A stretch of 64,000 nucleotides of DNA, taken from the NCBI GenBank assembly GCA_964020975.1, contig OZ026630.1:61590470-61654469 (forward strand), in the 5' to 3' direction. Of the stretch, positions 10,825-21,880 are shown piece by piece. This stretch comes from Hermodice carunculata. Lineage: Eukaryota > Annelida > Polychaeta > Eunicida > Amphinomidae. A program made the translations under genes and the position numbers. Under the pieces are notes generated by a model, which was given only the letters and a program-made list of their open reading frames with translations, was not told where the DNA came from and made no database searches. Every line of letters starts with the position of its first letter. Positions within the stretch are counted from its first letter, which is position 1.

Positions 10825-12336
10825 TTCAAATAATTTACACTTCCCTTATACTTTTTTCATAAAGAATAGTGAGATCTACACAAGACATGTTGTTGTGCCA
10901 TGATAGTTGTAAGTTTGACCTGAACGGGAATATGTTTGCCCGGGTAGGGATCGAAAAATGAAGCGAGGACGATGTTGCAAAAGGGGGACATTTGAACATC
11001 ATTTTATTCTCAGTTTGGCGTGGTTCCTTGATGTTCGATTGAAAATCAAAGAACTGGGCGTCAAAAGGTAAATTTCACGTACAGTTTGTTGAATTAGACA
11101 ACAGTGGGTTATGGGAAAAAAGGACAAACTTCGTTTGTTCGCTGCAAGGACAAGCATGGTCATGGCTTGTGAGTTCTGAGAAGTCGGTACCATGCCAAAT
11201 AGAGGCCTCCGTGATCATGACAAGGGAGCAAGCAAAAACAATTTGCGTGAAATTATCAATTTAGTGACCACTGAATAACGTGTCATAATATTTAAAACAA
11301 TCTAAGCAGAGACCTACACTGTAGAAATAATGAGCCACTAAAAGTTTATTTATGGATCACAGGCCAAAACAATCAGCATGCAAAAAGGTAGTAGTGCGGA
11401 CACGAACCAATTAAAACAAACTTTACAAGATTTAACCAGGATAGGTACATAAACAAAGACCGTGAAAGGGTTATTGAAGTGACAGTGAAAATGATAGTAA
11501 TTACTGTCATATGAATCATGGGTTCAAATATTTATTTTCTGAAGTTATGAATTATAGTTTTATCACGAGTTTCGTGTATCGTATCGGACTCTAAAGGCAA
11601 AATAATGTCAGTCTTGTTAATCTAAATGCACTTGTGTATAATGTAAACATACTACATGAACTGTAACTTATCGGGAACCCAATATATCGAAAAAATATGC
11701 GAATGTATAACACCTGATTTTGTTACTGTGACGGCAAAATGGAATGCTATTACCTCATATTTTCAGTCATTTTGTAACAGGAACAAGTGTTTTCGTGATA
11801 ACACCATGATTAAGATATAATCATTCCATTAAATGATCAAGACATCGGCTAGTTCATCAGGTTGGCATGATACCATTTTATCATCTATGAAGCATAGTTT
11901 AACATTTTGGTGGGAGGATACAATTGATAACGAGCCAAATGTTTTCATTTATAATTTATACAACCCATATACGGTGTGCAAAGTTATAAAGTATATTTTC
12001 GTCGATATTGGAGACAAAACTTGGAGCTTTTCCAACCCCCACCCCACAAAACCAAAAACCCCACCCCCAAGTTATACTGCTATTCTATAGTAGCACGTGG
12101 TTATTTTTAAGAACTTTTCATCCAAATTTTCATGCAACATATCACTTCTGTGGCCGCAAGTAGAAAGGTGCCGGGTTGTCAGTTTTTTTCGGTACTTGTT
12201 TATTTTATCCAGCGTGCAAGCGTCTGCGTTATGTTAGAGCAATCCACAATGCAGCTACATAACTCAGTGTCCAGAGAAATCGACGGAGTGGGGTGGTACT
12301 GAAACAAAAAAGCCTATAAAGTTAAAGACTTATTTA
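10825..12336. other. Non-coding stretch, nothing recognised
   Basis: AT-rich, with only chance-length open frames (10999-11193 minus, 11833-12090 plus). No repeat boundary or structure was found. Confidence 0.45.
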
Positions 12337-12578
12337 AAAAGGCTCCGAAACATGTTGAGTAGTTACCCGCTGAAGCCCCTTTAATTTATTTCGGCTGATA
12401 CAGCCTACATTTATGTCAAAATTTTACAGAGGAACGTGTGCATTATGGACAATAGTAATTCCATATTTATATAGGTTAGACAGGGACAGGCTAGCTTATG
12501 GAGAGTAAAGAGTTCGGACTGCGGAATAGGGTATTGACTACTAGGAAGTGGTTCTGGGCAAAAAGACACAGATACAAT
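12337..12578 (+). repeat. 240-bp direct repeat, upstream of the Penelope-like element
   Basis: Closely matches 16709-16944 on the same strand and, more distantly, 58210-58408 on the opposite strand. It starts AAAAGGCTCCGAAACATG and ends AGACACAGATACAAT; this copy has a 6-bp extra segment. Because one copy lies on each side of the Penelope-like coding region, the pair may be the pseudo-LTRs known for Penelope-like elements, or independent insertions of a dispersed repeat. Confidence 0.8.
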
Positions 12579-12859
12579 TCTGTTCGCTTTGAACCATTGA
12601 TGCTTGGTGGATAGGTCTGTACAGGCTGGTCCCCGATCTATGATTTTCAAAGCATACAGGAATTCCAGGTAACGTCTTTAGTCTAGCACCCATTTGGACT
12701 TGTTTTAGTTATTGTTATTGTTATTGTTAATTTTGTTACTCGGTGGACTTAACAACGACGAACCAAGATAATGTTTAGGGACATTATTACAGATAAATGG
12801 CAAGATGGGCTTTCAAAATTACTTTTAAAACCTAAAACAATCATGAACAGTGAGATACA
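12579..12859. other. Spacer between direct repeat and Penelope-like coding region
   Basis: Contains a short TTATTG repeat (about 12708-12735). It is probably the 5' leader of the Penelope-like element. The frame from 12771 (MFRDIITDKWQ) may already belong to its protein. Confidence 0.4.
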
Positions 12860-13508
12860 CAGTGAAAACGGTTCAGCGGTAGCCTCGAGCGCTGATTTTA
12901 GAATATGTTTTGACGGAAATTGTACTGTCTATTCTGCAAGTCAAATTTCATGAAGAACAAAGAGTTTCACAGTAATGCTACTAACAAAAAATTCAAGTTA
13001 AGGGACCCCCAATCGGAAAATTTGGTATTGTCTTGTGAATCTACCAATATCATTTATTTAGAGATTCAGTGGTCATAAAACTACAATTAAAAATCACAAG
13101 TTAAACACTTTTTTGTGTAACCATTTCAATTCTGCGGAACATTCATATTTGGATTGCCGGATACAAATTATTGATTACATAGAGCCAAATTTGTTAGACC
13201 AAGACACTTATGTTAACACAAGAAAATTATTACAAATGGAAGATTTTTGGATCAAAACACCTAATTCAGCTTTTCCTCATGGACTCAATGACAGAATTTT
13301 AGGCTTCGGTGATGTTAGGAATTTGGACTTTGCAACTCTTGACAGAAGTCACACACCTTTTCATAATAATCAGACTGGTATTCAAAGAAGGAGAAGAAGT
13401 CATGGACAAAGAAAATCACGGAAAAACAGGAAATGTAGGAGCGTGGATACAAGAGACCTTGTCCAAAATTTACTACAGGCTTTCTCCAATGGCATGAACA
13501 GCTCTTAA
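12860..13508 (+). pseudogene. GIY-YIG-type endonuclease segment, N-terminal in a Penelope-like element
   Basis: Fragments of a GIY-YIG nuclease are visible in order: RICFDGNC, then LSCESTNIIYLEIQW (near 13033-13077; compare the family's C-x-NVIYLI-C strand), then CNHFNSAEHS, IIDYIEP, and EDFWIKTPNSAFPHGLNDR (near 13238-13295), the block that ends Penelope-type GIY-YIG domains. A basic linker (RRRRSHGQRKSRKNRK) follows and leads into the reverse transcriptase. Placement of the nuclease before the RT, with none after it, is the permuted order described for Naiad/Chlamys-type Penelope-like elements. The segment is interrupted, so this copy is not functional. Confidence 0.6.
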
Positions 13509-13509
13509 A

Positions 13510-15600
13510 GCACTATCATTTCGAGACATAACAAGAATTAATGAATATTTGGGTCTTACTGATTCAGAACACACATTTCCGCAAAATTTTTGTGAAATTG
13601 TGTATGCTTACACAACAACTATTCGTAAACCAGATTCTACTAAGAAAAAAATTAGATCATGTTGCAGCATTCCTTTCAAACACAAACTCATTGACTCACT
13701 GAAAATTCAGTCCCTTTTCAAATTGAAATTTGTTCGTAACATGATTCCCAAGGAGTGCCAAATAGAAGATCCCCCCACAATTTCCTATAAATATGGCAAC
13801 AATATTGGACAAAATATCATGAATTACAAAAAATTTCTGGCTTCAATTACTCTTGAGGATATCACAGCAAATCACAATTGTGAATGTATGTCTAATAGTA
13901 AATATTCTTTTGTTGATGCATACCACAAACATGTATTTACAGGTAACTTGGATATAATACAAAATTCAGGTTTAAAAGAAATGATGAAAAAAGGTACAAA
14001 ATATCGGATATGTCCCAAGTTGAATATTGACAGTATTTTTCAGGATACATGTGATGCACTTGATTCCTACTGTATGAAATGGGCAAAGAAAGAAAATATG
14101 GAATTTCAAAAATTTGAAGGATGGTTATCAAACTTGAAAAGAGTCTTTAGAAATAGAATTTATCGTTACAAATCCCACATTAATAATTTCAATATGGTTA
14201 ATCTAAAACAGCCTAAAGTTTCTAAAGCAGTCAAAGAACTACAAGACAGACTTGTAGTCACTAACATAGATAAGGCAGGTAACAATTTTGGGATCATCTG
14301 CAAAAAATATTATGTGGATGTTTTGAAAAAGGAACTTGGTATAAACAATATTTCAGACATAAGAGGAAATGACGTTTATAAATTACACAAACAATCCATT
14401 GATAATTTGATAGATACACATAAAGATGAGATGACAAGGAATTTTAATATCAAAATCTCTGAATAGGACTCCTCTATTCCACTTTTGTTCTGGCTACGCA
14501 AATTACATAAAATCCCTTTTAAATCTAGATTCATAGCTGATGGTTCAAAATGGACTACAAAGCAATTATCAAAAGAAGTAACTTTGTGTTGGACTGCAAT
14601 TAGGAATCATTTTCGTAAATACTGTAATGCAATTTTTAGAAACTGTGAAATAAACTGTTTTTGGAGAATTAACAATTCTTCCGAGTTCGTATCTAAAATC
14701 AAAGATGTAGAAGCAAAAAATATCAAATGTTTTTATTTTTCTACACCGTACACAAATCTACCCATAGATGAAGTCAAAAGTTCACTTTCAGAATTAGTAA
14801 GCAAAATGTTTAAACATAATGGTAAACCATACATAAATATTAATTCATATACAAAGAAAGCATATTGGTCACACAATGTATATTAAAAAAGTAACGTTAA
14901 ATCTTACACTGTTGAATCTTTGATAAATGCTATTAAATTTCCCTTGGATAATACTTTTGTTCATTGCGGACCATTGGTTTTTCAACAAATAAAAGGCATT
15001 CCAATGGGTAGCAACTGCTCCCCTTTACTGGCAGATTTATATATAACCTGGCTTGAATTTAAGTACATGAATAAATTGATGAAAAGGGACTTTTAAATGG
15101 CTAAAAAATTATCAAACAACGCAAGATATATTGATGATATTGCTTGCGTAAATGTACAAAATATTCCAGTGAAATTGCGAAAGAAATTGACCAAAAAGAT
15201 ATCCCTTTGGAGGGTAACAATTCAGATGGTTTCAGAGATGTGTTTTTTGACTTGTATATTCAGGTCACTAATGACAGGTTTTGTATTAAAGTCTATCACA
15301 AAAAAAGATGAGTTTAACTTTGAAGTGGTCAATTATCCTTTCCCGGACAGTAATATTTCGGAAACTATTGGATATAATACGTTTTTGTCACAGATTTTGA
15401 GATTTGGTCGTACATGTTCTAAATTTCAGGACTTAGCATCTCGAACCAAATTTATTTACAATAGACTTGAGTCAAGAGAATTCAAAGATGCACTTTTGAT
15501 CAAATATTTCTACAAATTTTGCTGTAAATATCCCGAGATGGTTAGAAAGTTTGGCTTCAATAATTTTAGAGATTTTAGACTTGCCTGTTTTGCTACTTAA
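13510..15600 (+). pseudogene. Penelope-like reverse transcriptase, lightly broken
   Basis: One frame runs nearly the whole length with a handful of interruptions. Recognisable blocks: RLVVTNIDKAGNNFGIICKK (near 14249-14310), FWLRKLHKIPFKSRFI (near 14488), the palm motif CFYFSTPYTNLP (near 14730-14765), IPMGSNCSPLLADLY (near 14998-15042), the catalytic box RYIDDI (near 15124-15141), and the C-terminal FNFEVVNYPFPDSNI block (near 15313-15357) followed by a helix-rich thumb ending at 15600. The style matches Penelope-like RTs of marine invertebrates. No GIY-YIG domain follows. The few interruptions suggest a fairly young copy. Confidence 0.8.
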
Positions 15601-16130
15601 TTTTATTTTTTGGCATCATTCTGATTTAATGTTCACCTTTCAGACATTTTAGGCTAGCTTGTTTTCTATTAGGGCAAACCCCGAGGGGTTATAGGTAGCA
15701 AGCATCTACTGACGACAGTTATAAGCTTGCCTAATTGTGCTTGATATATGGTTAAGAAATATTATGTTTTCATTGCATTCTCTAGACTTAAATACAAATG
15801 ACTTTCATTCTTTTCTGACTTTCCCTATAATTTAGCTGTTAATATCCAAAGATTATTAGAAAGTTTGGCTACAATAATTTACAGTTTTTAGACTTGTCTG
15901 TTTTGCTACTTAGCTTTATCTTTTGGCATCATTCTGTTTTAATGTTCACCTTTCAGACATTTTAGGCTAGCTTGTTTTCTGTTAGGTCAAACCCCCAGGG
16001 GCTATAGGTAGCAAGCAGCTACTGACGACAGTTACAAGCTTCCCTAGTTATACTTAAAATCCTGTTAAGAAAAATTGTTTTGATAACATATTTTTGACAT
16101 AAATGCAAATGACTTTCACTCTTTTCTGAC
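15526..16130 (+). repeat. Tandemly duplicated 3' end of the Penelope-like element
   Basis: The last RT codons and the tail (15526-15822) repeat at 15839-16130 with a period of about 312 bp and visible divergence. Both copies keep TTCAGACATTTTAGGCTAGC, a CCCC/GGGG hairpin, GGTAGCAAGC and ACTGACGACAG, then a GCTT half that pairs with GCAAGC. Tandem tails are known for Penelope-like elements; preserved pairing in both copies hints that the RNA fold matters. Confidence 0.8.
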
Positions 16131-16708
16131 ATGCCTGAATGCACATTTACTCAAAATTGACAGTATTTTCTCAAATGTCACAAACTTGACACATTACGTT
16201 GATACATTGACTCAGGGTTGGCAGTTAAATAGAGCTTAATTGTTTGAGAGGTAGGTGTCATCATAGAGTTTGTTTTACATATCTGGTGCAGGATGTCCAT
16301 TGTTGCAGTCTTTCTTGGGATTTCCCTTGGTTTGTTCAGGTGGTCTAGCTGCAACTGTTTATTTTACTATCACTGGGACTGGATATAAGGCCGCAGCTTG
16401 TTTCCACGTTAGTTATACACTAGCGGGTGGTTTAACTATGATAAGCTGTCCAGCTAGAAAGGGTACATATTGGTTCAGGGGTTAGTCAAATTGTTCTGAT
16501 CTGAACATGTACTATACAAATTTAGTAATTATGGTTTGTTTGACAGGTATCTTCTTTCATGATGAAGCTCTGCATTTACAAGCAAAACTTCACGTATTTA
16601 GCTAATTCATCATTTGCCACGTGCATTTTTATTCATTATTATGTGGGTTGTCTTTGCTAAATATTTAGCTTAGACATAGAGCCACTACTCAGAGAGACAT
16701 GTACGGGT
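16131..16708. other. Non-coding stretch after the Penelope-like tail
   Basis: No recognised repeat. The open frame 16270-16485 (plus, 71 codons) has no known domain and is most likely chance. It may be the outer part of the element if the 16709 repeat is its terminal repeat. Confidence 0.4.
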
Positions 16709-16944
16709 AAAAGGCTCCGAAACATGTTGAGTAGTTACCCGCTGAACACCTTTTAATTTATTTGGGCCGATACAGCCTATGTCAAAATTTGACAAAGGAA
16801 CGTGTGCATTATGGACAATAGTAATTCCATATTAATATAGGTTAGACAGGGACAGGTTAGCTTATGGAGAGTAAAGAGTTCGGACTGCGGAATAGGGTAT
16901 TGACTACTAGGAAGTGGTTCTGGGCAAAAAGACACAAATACAAT
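16709..16944 (+). repeat. 240-bp direct repeat, downstream copy
   Basis: Same-strand partner of 12337-12578, with few differences. Its left edge (AAAAGGCTCC) is sharp against unrelated flanking sequence, and its right edge ends at ATACAAT. Confidence 0.8.
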
Positions 16945-17021
16945 ATCTGGAATATAAGGGTATATCGTCGCTACAAAGATTTCTCGGATATATGATTGAT
17001 AAACTGATTTTAAAGTGCTGA

Positions 17022-17420
17022 AGTGACATTTTAATCTCTTATATGAATTAAATGGAGAACTTCATTGCTTCCTCTCGCAGAAAACAAGACAATGTACGTC
17101 ACATATCTGACAATAAGATGATGAAGTGGCCAAATTGCATAAACCCGAAATTCTGCTGTAGTTAAATGCAAAAACTTGCCTTATGATGAATGGTGGCATT
17201 TGAATGTGTGCCTATATTGCAGATGGAGGTATGCACGAGTTATCTTGCTGTGCTCTGCCCTCTCTCTCACACACACCAAGGAGGCTACGTGTAGCCTCCT
17301 TGCACACACCCATGATGTCCCTCGTCCATACCTACATCACCACCCATGTTAACAAGGGATACAAAAGGCTGATAAAAGTACAACTTTTGACTCGAGTAAC
17401 AAGGGATACAGATGGGTACA
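17022..17420 (+). repeat. Direct repeat B, left copy
   Basis: A ~400-bp block that starts AGTGACATTTTAATCTC and ends GATGGGTACA, nearly identical to 18366-18765. It contains a perfect 12-bp-arm hairpin (CAAGGAGGCTAC / GTAGCCTCCTTG, 17277-17302). With unit A between the two copies it gives a B-A-B layout of about 1.74 kb. Confidence 0.9.
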
Positions 17421-18361
17421 CAACTGGCTTGTTTGGTGCAGGACATTACAGTTTCAGCGCAAAGAACAGAGAAGTAAATACAGGCAATTTACTGAGTTTT
17501 TCAGAGCTGTCAATAATATTCACTTATGTGTCAATTTCCACACAGCGAAACTGAAAAAGATGTCTTAATCTAAATAAAAATAGGATCACCATCTCTCTGC
17601 AAATCTTCAAGCACGTGGCTGGATGGAACGGAAACCATTAAGAAAAAAGGAAATTGGTTCTTGTCATACCGAGGCACAGCGCAACATTCTTGACAACAGA
17701 TTGAAAGCAAATGTTGCACAGACCTTTTACCTTGGAAACTTGCATGAATATGAAATCGATTGGAGATGTATTACGCGTCTATATATATATTTCGCTGAAG
17801 GCACCAAAAAAAAAAAAAAAAAAAAAAAAAAAAAGCCAGAATGTTTGGCTTCCGATATTGGGATGTTGACACATTTTCAATTACTGCGCTTGAATACCCG
17901 CTGGCTTGCCTAGTGATGTATTTTGTACTTCTTGTTCATACAATCTGTTAAAAATGTACTTACCTTTTGAGAATGCCACAAGTTGTATTATAGAACGTAC
18001 CTTCCGTGAAGAACGATAAACGTTTATTGGACCCTCCGAGGATGTAACGTTTTGCCGAAGCCCACAAATCGCCACAGGCGATTACTTCGGCAAAACGTTT
18101 CCTCCGAGGAGGGTCCAATAAACTTTTATCGTTCTTAACGGAGGCTATGTTCTGTTTTTATTCCCATTTAACCTGTATTTATACTCCCAAATTACCGGAA
18201 AACCGTACCTCAACAAAGACCTCTGCACCGTTGCTGGCCGCGAAGTTGTGAGCATAAATACTTATTGAGTTTTAAAGTTAGAGGGCTGACACGATGTCAT
18301 CAACGATGCCGCCCCTTATTAATCTGTTATTTTTTTTAATGATCAGTTGCTTTATGCATTA
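17419..18361 (+). repeat. Repeat unit A, copy 2
   Basis: Near-identical to 9884-10824, with a 28-A tract at 17807-17834 and the same foldback at 18000-18144. It joins left B without a gap and is 4 bp from right B. No protein domain was recognised in its open frames. Confidence 0.9.
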
Positions 18362-18365
18362 CTGT

Positions 18366-18765
18366 AGTGACATTTTAATCTCTAGTATGAATTAAATGGA
18401 GAACTTCATTGCTTCCTCTCGCAGAAAACAAGACAATGTACGTCACATATCTGACAATAAGATGATGAAGTGGCCAAATTGCATTAACCCGAAATTCTGC
18501 TGTAGTTAAATGTAAAAACTTGCCTTATGATGAATGGTGGCATTTGAATGTGTGCCTATATTGCAGATGGAGGTATGCACGAGTTATCTTGCTGTGCTCT
18601 GCCCTCTCTCTCACACACACCAAGGAGGCTACGTGTAGCCTCCTTGCACACACCCATGATGTCCCTCGTCCATACCTACATCACCACCCATGTTAACAAG
18701 GGATACAAAAGGCTGATAAAAAGTACAACTTTTGACTCGAGTAACAAGGGATACAGATGGGTACA
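18366..18765 (+). repeat. Direct repeat B, right copy
   Basis: Nearly identical to 17022-17420 with only a handful of differences, implying recent origin. Sequence after GGGTACA differs from that following left B, which marks the edge of the composite unit. Confidence 0.9.
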
Positions 18766-19070
18766 ACAGGCAAAATACATGTTTAAATTTCTCACAAAAT
18801 AAAGTGTGGTCTGTTGTCACTGGTAAAATGAGGCATATCTAAATCAATGCGTCACTGCTGATGAATTTGTTGTGAAGTTCATATCTAGATCACGGGATGC
18901 TGTTATTTCCTGCAGCGTTCAATAAGAAATGATCCGCAATTGAGCACGAGTCTGGTTTCGATCAAACATTTCCCAAGTACAGAGAGACTGCATGTTGTTA
19001 GCAAGCTTTGGTTTCAAGTTTAATGTCTCAATCATGATGACAGGAGCGATGTACTAAGAATGTTGTCTGA
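18766..19070. other. Non-coding stretch, nothing recognised
   Basis: No repeat or supported frame seen. Confidence 0.5.
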
Positions 19071-19183
<113 letters not shown>

Positions 19184-20074
19184 CATTACTTCCAAAATCT
19201 ATAATACAAGATTGGAAAATTTATAGATATTTAAGCCAGCTTTATATGATTCTACTTTTCCGTGCAGTTTCATCCTTTGAGTGAACAGGTGTAATCATCA
19301 AGTAATAAGCATGCACTTTTAGCGTCAGACAGGAAGAAACTGCATGTATCCAGCTTTCTTGTAGGATTAAAATAGGCAAATATGTGACAATTTCCAGGAA
19401 AGAACGCCTACACTACAAGAAAGAATTACCTGTACTGGAAGCAATCAGTAGATATAAGCGTGCTCTGCTATGTGGATGTTGCAGACTGAGAAGACGGCCT
19501 CTGAAAAGACAACACTCTGTGCCATTATAGAGATATCTGAAATGCAATATTGGCCTGAATCATTGACAACTTCCTGTTTTGGTTACAGTCCTCTCGCTCG
19601 GATGCCGCAGTATGTCAACGGTGAAAGGCATACGATATAATGAGAAACATAACGTATTCGTTGCTCACAGTTGGAAACCCATGGAAGCTTTGACTGGGCG
19701 AAATATGTGTGCAGTATAAATGTATAGTTGATCATACGGTTGAGCTGTATCGCCCTCCGTATCAACCGCGATCCCCCTCCCCTTCCCATACAATCAAGAA
19801 ATCGAAGTTAAAGTGGCGATAGACGGCTAGGGGTTGATACTTGGGTGAATATAGCTCCAACCATGTGATAACCTGTGCATTAGCAATCTAGAAAACTGAT
19901 GGAACATACGTAAAATAAATAAGCCACATAAAATTACCATTTGTTTTTTTTTTTAATTCGCACATTTTCCAGATGAACAACAGGCTACGCTTGCAGGCCC
20001 ATGGAGAAAACAGATTGAAACTGAGACAAAATATGAGTACATGTACTTAATATGTGATCTCAAATCAGTATGAG
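19184..20074. other. Non-coding stretch, nothing recognised
   Basis: Only chance-length frames (for example 19583-19789 minus). Confidence 0.45.
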
Positions 20075-20180
20075 ATCTCCCACCAGATTTAGATTGTAAC
20101 TTACTTTATGGAAATATCTGAGTATGAATCTCCCACCAGATTTAGATTGTAACTTACTTTATGGAAATATCTGAGTATGA
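20075..20180. repeat. Perfect 53-bp tandem duplication
   Basis: ATCTCCCACCAGATTTAG and the bases after it are repeated exactly once at 20128. The lack of differences suggests a recent slip. Confidence 0.9.
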
Positions 20181-20220
20181 ATCACATAAGCCACGTAAGC
20201 CTTTACGGGATTAACTGCTT

Positions 20221-20274
20221 TTATGTATGTATGTATGTATGTATGTATGTATGTATGTATGTATGTATGTATGC
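20221..20274. repeat. (TATG)n microsatellite
   Basis: About 13 copies of TATG. The same motif dominates 21176-21880. Confidence 0.95.
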
Positions 20275-21175
20275 ACTGTAACGATGCATGTCTTGTAAAA
20301 TCGTCGTCGATTCCACAGTTACGCGCCGAGTGGGGATCTGCGCCAATCTACAAAGGGTGAAACTTGAAGCAAATGATGTAGTGTAGACATTTCTACAGTA
20401 TGGCACATCGAAGTACTTGATAGGCAAAGAAAACACTCTTCGGACGTCACTTCTTCCGCGTAAATTAGTGAATACTGGGATTTTCCAAATCCGATCGATT
20501 GTTCATGCACTTCCTGGTCATTATAATTCAAAACTACCTCTTCGTTTAAGAAGGAAAATATTTGGCTCTTTTCTCTTGTCTTGGAACTTGGCCACCCTCA
20601 GCTGAGTCACTGTGCTCATTTACATGAAAAGCAACAGCATTCTTATCATGCTGACTTCGTATATCACGACTGCACTTCACATCATTTCAATCTCTGCAGT
20701 CCAATAATTACAATACAAATGGAACGCACGGATAGAAAGATGGAAAGTAAAATGGAGGAGCTACCGGGTGCATCCATTTTGATTGTACTGGATCGTGTGC
20801 AAAAAAGAACCGGAAGTGAACAAAATGTGCGCCTGCTGGACCAGAGGACAATAATTTTAGGCCACAGGGCTATCGATCAAATCTGTATTCTTGGGTGTTC
20901 CAATAAACGCACACCACACAACCTTGAATTCGCACACCGTATATCAGAATAAATACGGGATGTACGCTGGGAATATCGAATTCCGAACAATGCAGGGTTT
21001 GCCCTGGTCCTGTGCAAACTCCATCGATAGCTCTAACTAAACATGAATATTATACAATTGACAAATCAATGAAAATTAACAGGATACCTAGTAAGACGCT
21101 TGGCTGCTACAAGGAAACCCACAGTACGTTATTCACCGAAGCATGTCTTGCCACAGCTCTGCTTGTGAGCGGGAG
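20275..21175. other. Non-coding stretch with chance-length frames
   Basis: Frames at 20417-20605 and 20581-20952 (plus) have no recognisable domain and lie in different phases. The 123-codon frame (20581-20952) is polar and has no visible homologue. Confidence 0.4.
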
Positions 21176-21437
21176 GAATGCATGTATGTACGTATGTATG
21201 TATGTATGTATATATGTATGCATGCATGCATGCATGCATGCATGTATGTATGTATGTATGTATGTATGTATGTATGTATGTATGTATGTATGTATGTATG
21301 CATGTATGTGTTACTGGATTGACGCAGGGAGAGATGTTGGATCCCGGGACCCGCAAATAAATTTTGTTTAACATCTGGGACCCGTAACGGGTACCCGGGA
21401 CTCTGTATGTATGTATGTATGTATGTATGTATGTGTG

Positions 21438-21471
<34 letters not shown>

Positions 21472-21880
21472 TGTATGTATGTATGTATGTATGCATGTAT
21501 AGCTGATCATATGAACACATACATTTAATCATATAAATAAATATTTGAACATGTCTAAATACTGAACAAAAGAAACGGCGTTCCATGATGTATGTATGTA
21601 TGTATGTATGTATGTATGTATGCATGCATGCATGTATGTATGTATGTATGTATGTATGGAGGTATGCATGAAGGTATGTATGTAAGTATGTATGTGTGTA
21701 TGTATTAGTGCATTGACGTAGGGAGAAATATTGGGCTCCAGGACCCGCAAATAAATTATGTTTAATACCCGGGAGTCTGTATGTATGTATGTATGTATGT
21801 ATGTATGTATGGATATATGGATGTATGTATGCATGTATGTATGCATGTATGTATGTCTGTGTGTATGCATGTTTATATGT
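21176..21880. repeat. Composite TATG array with two dispersed longer units
   Basis: TATG tetranucleotides (with TGCA variants) form four blocks at about 21176-21308, 21404-21498, 21587-21700 and 21776-21870. Two related inserts of about 75-95 bp lie among them (21309-21404 and 21703-21779), sharing GACCCGCAAATAAATT and CCCGGGA followed by a STCTGTATG junction. This is a higher-order structure of microsatellite plus longer unit. Confidence 0.9.

Noticed and set aside
15709-15760. Hammerhead ribozyme in the Penelope tail
   Set aside because: CUGACGA is present but the GAAA strand and stem III are not in a normal arrangement.
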